A DNA stretch of 64,000 bases from Haloplanus litoreus (GCF_042677945.1 NZ_JBHUDN010000012.1), one strand, 5' to 3'. Positions 34,067 through 43,260 are shown, numbered from the stretch's first letter. The notes: generated from the sequence alone by a model not told the origin. Made by a program: numbers and translations.

Positions 34067-34909
34067 ATGGGCCGCGACGCATCCGCTCCTGACCGACGGG
34101 ATCTTCGTGAATTAGTTCAGTTCTACCTTTTGGATCACAGGACGGTGTTAGGGAAGCTAATCGACATCTCCCTGTTGGGACTGAATCTGGTGTTCGTTGG
34201 CGTTTTCGTCGTCGAAACGTACCCGGTTGCCGCCGATTTTCGGCCCTTCCTTTGGAACCTCGAAGTCGCTATCGCCCTCGTTTTCGCCGTGGAATATCTC
34301 TCTCGCTTGTACGGTGCGCCCGACCGGACGGCAGAATTTTTTAACGGATACACCATGGTTGATCTGATTGCAATTTTACCGACGCTCTTGGTATTCGTGT
34401 TTCCGATCTCAATTAGCGCGTTGCAGATCGGCTTTCTACGTTCGATTCGGATCATCCGTGTGCTGCGGTTCTACCGATTCACCGAGGATGCCGAGTTCTT
34501 CTTTGGAACCGTTACGGACAATACCTTACGCGCCGGGAAACTCCTGTTGACGATCCTGGTTCTCCTGTTCATCTCTGCCGGGGTGTTCTATAGTGTAGAA
34601 CGAGCGGCGAATCCCGACGTTATGACGTTCGGTGACGCGTTCTATTACGCCGTGATAACGCTATCGACGACCGGATTTGGCGATATCATCCCGGTCACGA
34701 CCGCTGGCAGGTGGGCGACGGTCGGATCGATACTGGCCGCCATCATCGTCATCCCGCGACAGGCAAGTACGTTCGTCAGGGAGTGGACATCCAAGGGGAA
34801 AATCAACGTCACGTGTTCTCACTGTGGGTTGGAATATCACGATCCGGACGCATCACACTGCAAGGCCTGCGGGCACGTCATCTATCAAGAGATCGACTCC
34901 AGGGAGTAA
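34067..34909 (+). CDS. Voltage-gated-type ion channel with a C-terminal zinc ribbon
   Basis: 280 residues. Six hydrophobic segments fit a voltage-gated channel subunit: S1-S3 at about 32-110, an arginine-rich S4 (RSIRIIRVLRFYRF, 125-138), S5 near 157-175, a pore loop with filter TTGFGD (201-206) and S6 near 216-230. The filter is a K+ channel variant of TVGYGD. The cytosolic end carries a zinc ribbon (C250, C253, C265, C268). The gene looks clearly AT-richer than its neighbours, suggesting recent acquisition. The ATG at 34067 was chosen; TTTATG about 25 bases upstream may be its promoter. It lies just past the tRNA-Val duplicate. Confidence 0.85.
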   Translation: MGRDASAPDRRDLRELVQFYLLDHRTVLGKLIDISLLGLNLVFVGVFVVETYPVAADFRPFLWNLEVAIALVFAVEYLSRLYGAPDRTAEFFNGYTMVDLIAILPTLLVFVFPISISALQIGFLRSIRIIRVLRFYRFTEDAEFFFGTVTDNTLRAGKLLLTILVLLFISAGVFYSVERAANPDVMTFGDAFYYAVITLSTTGFGDIIPVTTAGRWATVGSILAAIIVIPRQASTFVREWTSKGKINVTCSHCGLEYHDPDASHCKACGHVIYQEIDSRE

Positions 34910-35321
34910 GGCGCCATCCCGCGCGTCGAGAGCGCCACCGGAGGGCCTTCCAGCCACCGGAGGTATCGATGTCTCGGTGCGTGCGGAATCGGGTCACGTA
35001 CTCGCTGACCGCGTTTGCGAGGGCGCCCTCGGATACCCCCGCAGTAACGAACGCCTCAGCGGTGTAGCCGCCCCTCCACGTGTCACTCATCGCATCGTTC
35101 GTGTCCGGACCCGAGACGGCGAGCCCCGGCATATCGCGGAGACGTCCGCGACAACGTCATCCTCACGAGCGCCGGGCGACCGGACGGCGTGGTCGTCGGC
35201 GGCGACTCGGATACCGCAACGACGGCCGAGCGGGACCTCCTCGGTGGACGCTGGGACACGGCGAACGGTCCGATCGGACTCCTCGGTCGCGCTGGGGGAG
35301 GTAGTGGTGGTGGCGGACGTC
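34910..35321. other. Intergenic region with possible decayed coding sequence
   Basis: 412 bases with no intact gene. On the plus strand two frames with genome-like codon use follow each other: 35091-35140 (IVRVRTRDGEPRHIAE) and 35141-35310 (DVRDNVILTSAGRPDGVVVGG). They are in different frames with no good start codon, as a frameshifted remnant would be. The first piece resembles part of a PAS-type sensor. It may equally be chance in GC-rich DNA. Confidence 0.3.
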
Positions 35322-35945
35322 TCACCCTGCCCGCATCCACAGGTCCCGTCCGATGGTCACGACGGCGGCGGCCACCGGCGCCGCGACCGGGAGGGACCCA
35401 GCGACGTCGTCGCCGACGCCGAGCGCGATGCTCGCGACGACGAGGATGGGGAGCACCGGCGCGCCGGCCACGGCGGTCCCGAGGAGCGGGCGCTCGCCCC
35501 GCAGGTAGCCGACACCCCACGCGAGGAGCCCCGGCACGAGGAGCACGAGCGCGAGTAGGGCGAGCGCGGCGCCGAGCAACGTGTTGAGCGTGTTCGTCGG
35601 ATCGCTCGTGCCGTCCCCGGCGGTCACGAGGAGGACGGTGGCGAGGGTGCCGACGCCGGCGCCGATCAGCGCCACGACGGCGGTCCAGCGCTGCCAGCGT
35701 GCCATCCGCTCCCGGTCGCGCTGGAACAGGGAGAGCAACCCGATAAGTACCAGGAAGACGGCGACGAGCGAGAGGGTAGGGACGATGGTGCGCTCGATCC
35801 ACAGGGCGCTGAACCGCGGCGGATCGAAGACGTAGGAGTCGGTGGGCATCGGTCCGAACCACCGCGTCGGAATCGCGGCGGCGAGGACGAGGAGGCCACC
35901 GAGGGTCGTCAGGGCACCGACGAACCGACGGCCGGGGGTCAACAC
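35322..35945 (-). CDS. Membrane protein, unknown function
   Basis: 207 residues with six hydrophobic segments and no recognisable motif. The GTG start at 35945 begins two bases after the stop of the PQQ-propeller gene, so the pair is an operon and its product probably serves the same envelope function. The longer open frame upstream overlaps the propeller gene and is not credible. No family assigned. Confidence 0.62.
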   Translation of the reverse strand: MLTPGRRFVGALTTLGGLLVLAAAIPTRWFGPMPTDSYVFDPPRFSALWIERTIVPTLSLVAVFLVLIGLLSLFQRDRERMARWQRWTAVVALIGAGVGTLATVLLVTAGDGTSDPTNTLNTLLGAALALLALVLLVPGLLAWGVGYLRGERPLLGTAVAGAPVLPILVVASIALGVGDDVAGSLPVAAPVAAAVVTIGRDLWMRAG

Positions 35946-35947
35946 GG

Positions 35948-37201
35948 TCAGGCACCTCCGAACGCCACGACCGTTCCGAGACGGGTCGCCGTCACGACGC
36001 CGCCGTCGAGGACGGCCGGGGACACGACCCGTTCGGTGCTTCGAAAGCCCCACGTGGCCTCGCCGAAGCGAGCGGTGAAGGCGAGCAGTCGGGCGGACCT
36101 CGATCCCTCGCCCGCTCCGGACCGGAGGGCGAAGGCGTGGTCACCGGCCGCGGCGGTGACCGCCCCCTCCCCGACGTAGGAACACCAGCGGGGTTCGGGG
36201 GCGCCGTCGCCGGTCCGGTCGAGGGCGAACGTCGCGTCGCCGGCCTCGCGGGGTCGTTCGACCGCGTACACCGTCTCGGGCGTGACGACCGGCGTCGAGT
36301 AGGTGCGGCCGCCACCCCGGTCGACGGCGAACCGCTCCGTCCCGTCGTCGAGGCCGACGCCGACGACGCCCTCGTACGCGCCGAGATAGACGGTGCCGTC
36401 GGCGACGACGGGGTCTGATTCCGGACGGACGTCAGACGACCACCGCTTCTCGCCCGTCGCTGCGTCCACACCCTGCAGTTCCTCACCCGCGACGACGACG
36501 GTGCCGTCGGCCACCGCCGGCAGGGGACCGCCGTTCGTGGCCGCGACCCACCGCTCGCTCCCGTCGGCGGCGTCGAGGGCGACCAGTTCGCCGCCGGCGG
36601 GGACGAACACCGCGCCGTCGGCGACGGTCGGCGGGCCGGTCGGGTCGATGTCGGCGGTCCGCCACCGGACCACCCCGTCGTCGGCCCGGAGGGCGGCGAC
36701 GCCGTTCGTGGTCGACAGGTAGGCCGTCCCGTCGTCGAGTACCGGCGGCGCGAGTTCGGCGCCGGCTCTCGCGTCGGCGCCGGCCGTCGTCGGCGAGAGG
36801 TCGGCGTTCCGCCACTGTTCCGTCCCGTCCCGGAGCGAGAGTGCGAACGCACCGGCGCCGGTGGTGAGGAAGACCCGGCCCTCGGCGACGGTCGGTGCGC
36901 TCACGTCGGTGCCGGCGTCGTCGACGTCGGGGGTGGGGAGGGTGGTTCGCCAGCGGAGCGTCGGCGAGTCGGTCGGTGGCCGCCTGGACGGGGCGTAACC
37001 GGTGTTCGCGGGGTCGAATCGCGGTGCGGGCCAGGCTCCGCCGGGGAGGGTGTCGAATCCCCGACCGGCCTCACCCGTGCCGAACGTCGTCGACGGTTCG
37101 GGTGGCTCGCCGTCGGGACACGACGACGAACAGCCGCCGAGTCCGGCGACGGCCCCGGACGCGAGCGTCCCGAGAAACGTCCTGCGGTCGATGGAGGGCA
37201 T
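35948..37201 (-). CDS. PQQ-like beta-propeller lipoprotein
   Basis: 417 residues. A Tat-type signal (DRRTFLG) is followed by a lipobox GLGGC (C24), so the protein should be exported folded and lipid-anchored outside the cell. The rest is a beta-propeller of repeated strands with the WRT/W-containing PQQ-enzyme-like repeats (for example LRWRTTLPTP, VRWRTADIDP and ERWVAATNGG). No catalytic residues of a quinoprotein dehydrogenase are evident, so it is likely a binding or scaffold propeller. It overlaps nothing but lies directly ahead of the membrane protein gene. Confidence 0.85.
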   Translation of the reverse strand: MPSIDRRTFLGTLASGAVAGLGGCSSSCPDGEPPEPSTTFGTGEAGRGFDTLPGGAWPAPRFDPANTGYAPSRRPPTDSPTLRWRTTLPTPDVDDAGTDVSAPTVAEGRVFLTTGAGAFALSLRDGTEQWRNADLSPTTAGADARAGAELAPPVLDDGTAYLSTTNGVAALRADDGVVRWRTADIDPTGPPTVADGAVFVPAGGELVALDAADGSERWVAATNGGPLPAVADGTVVVAGEELQGVDAATGEKRWSSDVRPESDPVVADGTVYLGAYEGVVGVGLDDGTERFAVDRGGGRTYSTPVVTPETVYAVERPREAGDATFALDRTGDGAPEPRWCSYVGEGAVTAAAGDHAFALRSGAGEGSRSARLLAFTARFGEATWGFRSTERVVSPAVLDGGVVTATRLGTVVAFGGA

Positions 37202-37293
37202 CGACTACCGCTTGTGACACCTCCGTGAAAGGTGTCCCGGATCGCGTCGATCCGGGAACGAAGAGTTACCACCCAGCGGGTTCGTTCGTGCGT

Positions 37294-37989
37294 ATGGCTA
37301 TCGACCTCGAACGGCTCGTCCGCTACCCAGCGAACGACGACGACTGGGTCAGGACTCTCCTCGTCGGCGGACTGTTGACGGCGTTGTCGGTGTTGATCGT
37401 GCCCGCCTTCCTCCTGTACGGCTACCTCCTCCGCGTCCTTCGGGAGGGGATGGTCGAGGGGGAGGAACCACCCGGGTTCGACGACTGGGGGGTGCTCCTG
37501 CGCGACGGCGTGGTCGCCTTCCTCATCGTCCTCGTCTACCAGTTCGTCCCCCTACTCGTGGCGGCGCTGACCGTCGGCGGATCGGTGCTGGCCATCCTCA
37601 CCGGGTCGGACGTCGGCGTGGGCGTCGGTCTGTTCGGACTCCTCGCGGGCCTCGCGCTCTCGGCGGTCCTCGCCCTGATCTTCGGTTACGTCACCCTGAT
37701 CGGCGTCGCCAACTACGCTCACGAAGGCGAGGTGGGTGCAGCGTTCGACACCACGGTCCTTCGGGCCGTCGCCCTCGACGGCGCCTACGCCGTCCCGTGG
37801 CTCTACGGCGTTTCCCTCCTCCTCGTGGCGAACGTCGTGGCGGGACTCCTCGGCTTCGTGCCCGTCGTCGGGGTGTTCGTCGTCTTCTACGCACAGGTCG
37901 CGGCGGCCTGGATCTGGGGGAAGGGGTTCGCGGACGCGATGGGTCTCGACGACGGGGCGGCCGAGGGGACGCCGGCAGCGGTCGTGTGA
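37294..37989 (+). CDS. DUF4013 membrane protein
   Basis: 231 residues with about five to six hydrophobic segments. The DUF4013 signature is visible: YPANDDDWVRTLLVGGLL at the start, FDDWGVLLRDG near residue 65 and repeated glycine-rich helices with a conserved FVPVVGVFVVFYAQVAAAWIW near the end. No function is known for the family. A clear paralogue is encoded at 55335-56039. The ATG at 37294 is directly in front of the conserved region. Confidence 0.85.
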   Translation: MAIDLERLVRYPANDDDWVRTLLVGGLLTALSVLIVPAFLLYGYLLRVLREGMVEGEEPPGFDDWGVLLRDGVVAFLIVLVYQFVPLLVAALTVGGSVLAILTGSDVGVGVGLFGLLAGLALSAVLALIFGYVTLIGVANYAHEGEVGAAFDTTVLRAVALDGAYAVPWLYGVSLLLVANVVAGLLGFVPVVGVFVVFYAQVAAAWIWGKGFADAMGLDDGAAEGTPAAVV

Positions 37990-38041
37990 GTCCAGCACCG
38001 ACAACCACAACTCTGAAACGCGGTGCCGTCGGGGTTTTCGT

Positions 38042-39178
38042 ATGGCTACGGTTGCGGAACGTCTCGGCGTCGAACCGATTCGGCTCTGGATCGGCTCGGT
38101 CCTCACCCTGCTCGCCGCACTGATCGGCGGATCGCTCGCCTTCCCGCGGACCGTCTACGACGGCTTCGTCTGGCACTACTTCTGGGGGCCGGTTCAGGCC
38201 GACGCCAACGCGGCCGTCTGTGCCGTCCGGCAGGGCGACACCACACGATATCTCTACGAATCGGCGGCCTGTTCCGCCGCCGCCGAACCCGTCGCGTACC
38301 CGGGCTATACGCTCGTGTCGGAGGTCGGCTACGTCGTCGTCCTCCTGATCGCCCTCTCCGGACTGGTCTTTCTCCTCCAGCGACTGGCGGTCGGCTCCGA
38401 CCGCGGGCTCTTCTTCTCGCTTCTTCCCTTCGTCTTCTTCGGCGGGGCGCTCCGGGTCGTCGAGGACGTGACCGACGCCGCCGGCACCGAGGGCCTGATC
38501 ACCTACCCGCTGAACACGCTCATCATCAGCCCGATCATCTACTTCACCGTCTTCGCGGTGACGCTGATCGCGTTGCTCGGGAGCATCGCTCTGGAGCGCG
38601 AGAACCTCGTCGACAGTTACACTCGACCCCTCGTCGGGTCCGGCTCCGCCGTCCTCGCCGTGACCCTCGCCTTCCTCCTCTGGAGCGCCGTCGCTCCCGA
38701 CGGTCCGGGCACGTTCTACCCGCAGGTACTGATCGTCATCCTCCTCGGCGCGACGGCGTCCGCCGCGGGCACCTGGTGGCTGCTCGAACGGTACGTCCCC
38801 GCAGCCAACGCGGGCACCGGTCGCATCGGCCTCGTCGTCATCTGGGGCCACGCCGTCGACGGCGTCGCCAACGTCGTCGGCCTCGACTGGATGATCGCGC
38901 TCGGCGCCGGGCCGAATCTGGTGCCGAAACACCCGGTCAATCGCGCCATCGTCGACATCACGGCCTCGACGCTGCCCGCGTCGGTACTTACGTTCACCGG
39001 CGACACCTGGCCGTTCCTCGTCGTGAAACTCGTCGCCGCCTCGCTCGTCGTCTGGCTGTTCGACGAGCGCATCTTCGAAGAGAGTCCGCAGTACACCATC
39101 CTGCTCCTGATCGCTATCCTCGCCGTGGGACTCGGTCCCGGGACCCGCGATATGCTCCGGGCGACGTTCGGCGTGTAG
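38042..39178 (+). CDS. DUF63 family membrane protein
   Basis: 378 residues, about nine to ten hydrophobic segments. The archaeal DUF63 family has conserved patterns DGFVWHYFWGPV, GGALRVVEDV and GHAVDGVANVVGLD, all present here. Charged residues inside membrane segments (HYFWGP, RVVED, HAVDG) suggest transport or catalysis, but the role is unknown. It follows the DUF4013 gene by 52 bases in the same direction, so they may be co-transcribed. Confidence 0.88.
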   Translation: MATVAERLGVEPIRLWIGSVLTLLAALIGGSLAFPRTVYDGFVWHYFWGPVQADANAAVCAVRQGDTTRYLYESAACSAAAEPVAYPGYTLVSEVGYVVVLLIALSGLVFLLQRLAVGSDRGLFFSLLPFVFFGGALRVVEDVTDAAGTEGLITYPLNTLIISPIIYFTVFAVTLIALLGSIALERENLVDSYTRPLVGSGSAVLAVTLAFLLWSAVAPDGPGTFYPQVLIVILLGATASAAGTWWLLERYVPAANAGTGRIGLVVIWGHAVDGVANVVGLDWMIALGAGPNLVPKHPVNRAIVDITASTLPASVLTFTGDTWPFLVVKLVAASLVVWLFDERIFEESPQYTILLLIAILAVGLGPGTRDMLRATFGV

Positions 39179-39184
39179 CGGGAC

Positions 39185-40891
39185 TCAGGGATACGGGTGG
39201 AACGGCCGATCCAGGCGGGGTTCGTAGCCCAGGTCCGGGGGAACCGTCTCGGCCCGGTCGCCGAAGTAGGGGTCCTCCACGAACAGCGGCTGGGCCTCGG
39301 GGCTCAGGACGCGGACCGCCTCGAACCCGAGGGCGGCAACGTCCTCCGTCGTGAGTCGGGCGGCGTACGTCGAGAGCCCCGCCTCGGTGGCGCGGTCGAC
39401 CACCGCGTCGAGTTCCGCTTCGCCGGTCGGTACCTCGTCGGGGCCGACGCTCGCCGCCGGCACCCCGTCGTCGACGTCGACGAACGCCTCGGCCGCGGGC
39501 GGCCGGTCGGCGTAGTGGCCGATGGCGCCCTCCTCGGCCGCCGCGTCATCGGGACCCATCGCCCGGAGTTCCATCCAGTTCTGGAGCGCCTCCGCGAGCG
39601 CCGACCGGGCCGCCGCCGTCGCATCCAGATCGGCGCCCGACCCGAGGGCGAACCGTGGCCACTCCCCCTCGCGGTGGACCGCGACGGCGACGACGGGGAC
39701 GTCCACGTCGGCGGTGATCAGAGCCGGCGTCACGGACAACCCGACGGCTCGGGCGCGGTCCACGAGTGCCGCGAACCCGCCGTCGTCGACGGACAGGCCC
39801 AGCGGATCGTACGTCGAGTACCACGCGAGCATCGCCGCGTCGCGTTCGATCACCTCGTACAGCCCCGACAGGAGCGCCTCGACGCCGGCGTTGCCGAGAC
39901 CAAGGCCGGTGGTGATCGCCGGCCGATGTCGCTCACGATGCCCCCCTGGCGGTGGGTAGTGGACGAACTCCGCCGGTAACGGGACGGACTCGCCCGTCCG
40001 CAAGTCTTCGCCCGGGACCCACGGTACCGGCTCTTCGGGGTCGACCGACCGGCCGTCGGGGCGGACGAACGCGGCCGGCGACACGCCCCGCGCCCGTTGC
40101 GAGGGGGGCGCCGTCTCGAACTCCTCATTCCGATAGACGCCGGCACAGTAGCGTTCGAGACCCTCGCCGAGGGCCTTCACGAACGCGCGGTCCCAGTCGT
40201 CGTCGACACCGGCGGTGTACGCCGCCGCCCGGGCGTCGCTGTAGGCGGTCGTATCGGCGGTGGCCGCCAGGTAGTAGGGGGCCGGGAACGACTCGCGTTC
40301 GCCCACCTGCGTGAGGAGTCCGACCCGGTCGTCGACGGCGCGTTCGGCCCGGCCGACGGCGTCGTCGAGCGGGACGTCGCGGTGCGTGTGCCGCAGATCC
40401 CGGTCCCGGTCCTCGGGACGGGGAACCGCGAGCACCCGTCGCTCGCCGCCGGGCACCTCGACGACGGTGCCCGCGAGGTCCGCCCCCGAGAGCAGCGAGA
40501 CGGCGCGGTGGCCGGCGACGGCACCCGCGAGGCGGACGGCGCTCCGACTTCCCGAGGCGCGTCGCTCCTCGCCGTCGCCGCCGTCGTCGACGGCCGAGTC
40601 AACCCGTGCCCGCAGGTCGCGATAGCCGACGCCGTCGGCGAAGACGGTCACGGTAGCGTCGAGATCCCCGAGCGCGACACCGCCGAGGCCGCCGATTTCG
40701 ACGGCGAGCCACCGGGTCGCCGCGTCGTCGGCCGCCTCGAACGCCGGTGCACCCGCCGGTGCGATCACGACGCCGAGAGGGTAGGATCCGAGCTCACCGG
40801 GGGTCGTCGTCGTCGCCGTCGCGTCGACGTCGTCGAGTGCGGCCCGGACCGAGTCGGCGGCCGGCCCGCTCCCCGCGATACCGATCTGCAT
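39185..40891 (-). CDS. YcaO-domain protein with fused N-terminal domain
   Basis: 568 residues. The C-terminal half is a YcaO domain (about 170-560), which uses ATP to activate peptide backbone amides in azoline, thioamide and related peptide modification; segments include KALGEGLERYCAG, GLYEVIERDAAMLAWYS and ALAEALQNWMELRAMG. The protein ends PFHPYP, like the proline-rich C-terminus of azoline-forming YcaO proteins. The N-terminal part (about 1-100, IGIAGSGPAADS) resembles a degenerate ThiF-like partner domain; the CxxC zinc pair I expect there is missing (FADGVGYRDLRARV). No precursor peptide gene was identified nearby. The ATG at 40891 was chosen over one nine codons upstream. Confidence 0.8.
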   Translation of the reverse strand: MQIGIAGSGPAADSVRAALDDVDATATTTTPGELGSYPLGVVIAPAGAPAFEAADDAATRWLAVEIGGLGGVALGDLDATVTVFADGVGYRDLRARVDSAVDDGGDGEERRASGSRSAVRLAGAVAGHRAVSLLSGADLAGTVVEVPGGERRVLAVPRPEDRDRDLRHTHRDVPLDDAVGRAERAVDDRVGLLTQVGERESFPAPYYLAATADTTAYSDARAAAYTAGVDDDWDRAFVKALGEGLERYCAGVYRNEEFETAPPSQRARGVSPAAFVRPDGRSVDPEEPVPWVPGEDLRTGESVPLPAEFVHYPPPGGHRERHRPAITTGLGLGNAGVEALLSGLYEVIERDAAMLAWYSTYDPLGLSVDDGGFAALVDRARAVGLSVTPALITADVDVPVVAVAVHREGEWPRFALGSGADLDATAAARSALAEALQNWMELRAMGPDDAAAEEGAIGHYADRPPAAEAFVDVDDGVPAASVGPDEVPTGEAELDAVVDRATEAGLSTYAARLTTEDVAALGFEAVRVLSPEAQPLFVEDPYFGDRAETVPPDLGYEPRLDRPFHPYP

Positions 40892-41034
40892 GGAACCGCC
40901 GACGCCCCCCGGAGGCAAAAGTGGTCGGAAGTCCGGGACGAACGCGTCCGCTCGTACGGATCGTCGTCACCGTGTCCCGACCGTCGCCGACCACGGTGAC
41001 GGCGACGGCCAGTCCTGACCGACGACAGCCCGTC

Positions 41035-41853
41035 TCAGGCCGACTGGTTGAGCGTCACGGCCGCGAGTTCCGCCGGCGTCACCTCGTCGAAGCGGTCCTC
41101 GTCGAGTTTCAGGCGGAGGCGGGGGCGCCCCACGTCGATGGGCACCTTCTCGGTCCGGATGAGGCCCTCGTCTTCGAGGGTGGTCTTGGTGCGCGAGAAC
41201 GTCGCTTTGCTCGCGATCCCCACGTCCTCGCCCCACTTGCTGATGTCGTAGAGGAGGACGTCGTTGTGGGCGGCGACGAGGAGCGTGAGCGTCACCTCGT
41301 CGAACTCGGTCGCGGCGTCGCGGGCGCGGTCCAGCGCCTCGAGTGCGGCGTCGAAGTCCGCACGGACGTCCTGTCCGATCTCCGCACCAAGCGTCTCGCG
41401 AACTCGCGAGAGCGGGGGCGTCCGCAGGTCGAACGTCGCGGCGGGGTCCCACTGGGCGCCGTAGGTCTCCCGAACGGCGTCGACGAACCCCCCGTCGTCG
41501 GCGCCGAGTGCGGCCACGCGGTCACCGACCGACACCAGCGCCCACACCGCTTCCTCGGTGACGACGAGCGTGTTCGTACTCCCCGTACCGCCCGTCCGTA
41601 CCGCGAGGGTACCGGCGGCGACGTGGTCGGCGGCGTTGCTCGCGACCACGAAGTCGTCCATCACGTCCTTCAACAGGCCCGAATCGGCCAGCATCCGAAT
41701 CGACGGTGGATCGACTGCCCCAGTCGTGACGGTCGTCAGCGCTCGCACCGCCTCCGCCGTCGGATCGACCAACAACAGTTCGTCGGCCGACTCGAAGACG
41801 GTCTCGAGAATCTCCTCGAAGTCCCAGCCGTGCAGGTTCGCCCCGGCAGCCAT
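41035..41853 (-). CDS. tbsP: TbsP-like transcriptional regulator (DUF5821)
   Basis: 272 residues. The sequence matches, from memory, the haloarchaeal regulator TbsP, which acts with TrmB on glycolysis/gluconeogenesis genes in Haloferax. The N-terminal domain (about 1-140) is alpha/beta and probably a sensor; a winged helix near residues 190-250 contains LYDISKWGEDVGIASKATFSRTK followed by the wing DVGRPRLRLKL. The ATG at 41853 follows the AT-rich promoter (TATTTAATTTTAA near 41874-41886) by about 26 bases. It is divergent from glyA, which may be one of its targets; that is inference. Confidence 0.83.
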   Translation of the reverse strand: MAAGANLHGWDFEEILETVFESADELLLVDPTAEAVRALTTVTTGAVDPPSIRMLADSGLLKDVMDDFVVASNAADHVAAGTLAVRTGGTGSTNTLVVTEEAVWALVSVGDRVAALGADDGGFVDAVRETYGAQWDPAATFDLRTPPLSRVRETLGAEIGQDVRADFDAALEALDRARDAATEFDEVTLTLLVAAHNDVLLYDISKWGEDVGIASKATFSRTKTTLEDEGLIRTEKVPIDVGRPRLRLKLDEDRFDEVTPAELAAVTLNQSA

Positions 41854-41982
41854 AGCGTGAATATCGCCGTATCCGTATTTAATTTTAACGACGAGAGGGT
41901 CCCGCAAGAGAGTAATTTCTGTTTCACCGGCTGATTAATTTTTATACGGCCGTCGAAGGGTACAGTCCCGGTGGAGAGACAG

Positions 41983-41990
41983 TTTTATGC
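41983..41990 (+). promoter_or_regulatory. TATA box of glyA
   Basis: TTTTATGC is centred 27 bases before the ATG at 42013, giving a leaderless start. A second AT-rich element (TTAATTTTTATACGG, from about 41934) lies further upstream and, with the oppositely oriented CCGTATTTAATTTTAA of the divergent gene, brackets the shared promoter region. Confidence 0.55.
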
Positions 41991-42012
41991 GTCGCTTGGG
42001 CCGCCGATACGT

Positions 42013-43260
42013 ATGGACCACGATCACGTCCGTGCGACGGACCCGGCGGTGGCGGACGCCCTCGAAGGCGAAATCGAGCGCCAGCGAACCACGCTCTCGA
42101 TGATCGCCTCGGAGAATCACGCGAGCCGTGCCGTCCTCGACGCCCAGGGGAGCGCGCTGACGAACAAGTACGCCGAGGGCTACCCGGGTGCGCGGTACTA
42201 CGCCGGCTGTGCCTACGCCGACGCCGTCGAGGAACTCGCCATCGAGCGGGCGACGGAGCTGTGGGGTGCCGAACACGTCAACGTCCAGCCCCACAGCGGC
42301 ACGCAGGCGAACATGGCCGTCTACACGGCCGTCCTCGACCCCGGCGACCGCATCCTCTCGCTCGAACTCGAACACGGCGGCCACCTCAGCCACGGCCACC
42401 CCGCCAACTTCGCCGGGCAACTGTTCGAGGTCGAACACTACCGCGTCGACCCCGAGACCGGCTACCTCGACTACGAGGGGCTCGCCGAACTCGCGGACGA
42501 ATTCGACCCCGACGCCATCGTCTCGGGGTTCTCCGCCTATCCGCGGCAGGTCGACTGGGAGCGCATCGACGCCGTCGCCGACGCCGTCGACGCCTACCAC
42601 GTCGCCGACATCGCTCACATCACCGGGCTGGTCGCCGCGGGCGTCCACCCCTCGCCCGTCGGCGTCGCCGACTTCGTCACCGGCAGCACGCACAAGACCA
42701 TCCGCGCCGGCCGCGGCGGCATCGTCATGTGCGGCGAAGAACACGCGGATGCCGTCGACAACGCCGTCTTCCCCGGCGTGCAGGGCGGCCCGTTGATGCA
42801 CAACGTCGCGGGCAAGGCCGTCGGCTTCGGCGAGGCGCTCGACCCCTCGTTCACCGAGTACGCGGAACGGGTCGTCGCCAACGCCCGCGCCCTCGGCGAG
42901 ACGCTCGCCGATCACGGGCTCTCGCTGGTCTCCGGCGGCACCGACACCCACCTGGTGCTGGTCGACCTCCGGGACTCCCACCCCGACCTCTCCGGTGGCG
43001 ACGCCGAGGACGCCCTCGATTCGACGGGTATCGTCCTCAACGGTAACACCGTCCCCGGCGAGACCCGGTCGCCGTTCGATCCCAGCGGTATCCGCGCGGG
43101 AACCGCCGCGCTCACCACCCGCGGGTTCGACGAGGAGGCCACCCGCGAGGTGGGTGATCTGATCGCCCGCGTCCTCGACGCTCCCGAGGACGAGGCCGTC
43201 CTGTCCGAAGTGAGCGACCGCGTCGACGACCTCTGTGCGGCCCACCCGCTGTACGAGTAA
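42013..43260 (+). CDS. glyA: Serine hydroxymethyltransferase
   Basis: 415 residues. SHMT interconverts serine and glycine with tetrahydrofolate and uses pyridoxal phosphate. The PLP lysine is K228 in TGSTHKTIRAGRGG. Other family segments: MIASENHAS, YAEGYPGARYYAGC, NVQPHSGTQAN, HGGHLSHG. The length is typical. The start at 42013 was preferred to an in-frame ATG 14 codons upstream on promoter spacing. It complements gcvT, gcvH and folD in this window, supplying one-carbon units. Confidence 0.96.
   Translation: MDHDHVRATDPAVADALEGEIERQRTTLSMIASENHASRAVLDAQGSALTNKYAEGYPGARYYAGCAYADAVEELAIERATELWGAEHVNVQPHSGTQANMAVYTAVLDPGDRILSLELEHGGHLSHGHPANFAGQLFEVEHYRVDPETGYLDYEGLAELADEFDPDAIVSGFSAYPRQVDWERIDAVADAVDAYHVADIAHITGLVAAGVHPSPVGVADFVTGSTHKTIRAGRGGIVMCGEEHADAVDNAVFPGVQGGPLMHNVAGKAVGFGEALDPSFTEYAERVVANARALGETLADHGLSLVSGGTDTHLVLVDLRDSHPDLSGGDAEDALDSTGIVLNGNTVPGETRSPFDPSGIRAGTAALTTRGFDEEATREVGDLIARVLDAPEDEAVLSEVSDRVDDLCAAHPLYE

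Noticed and set aside
34878..35132. Minus-strand frame MPGLAVSGPDTND onward in the gap after the channel gene
   Set aside because: No homologous pattern is evident, it overlaps the channel gene end, and its codon pattern fits a shadow of the plus-strand remnant as well.
41854..42012. Oppositely oriented CCGTAT-AT-rich elements in the tbsP-glyA gap taken as a shared operator
   Set aside because: Each coincides with an expected TATA/BRE position of one divergent gene, so the resemblance is probably just two core promoters.
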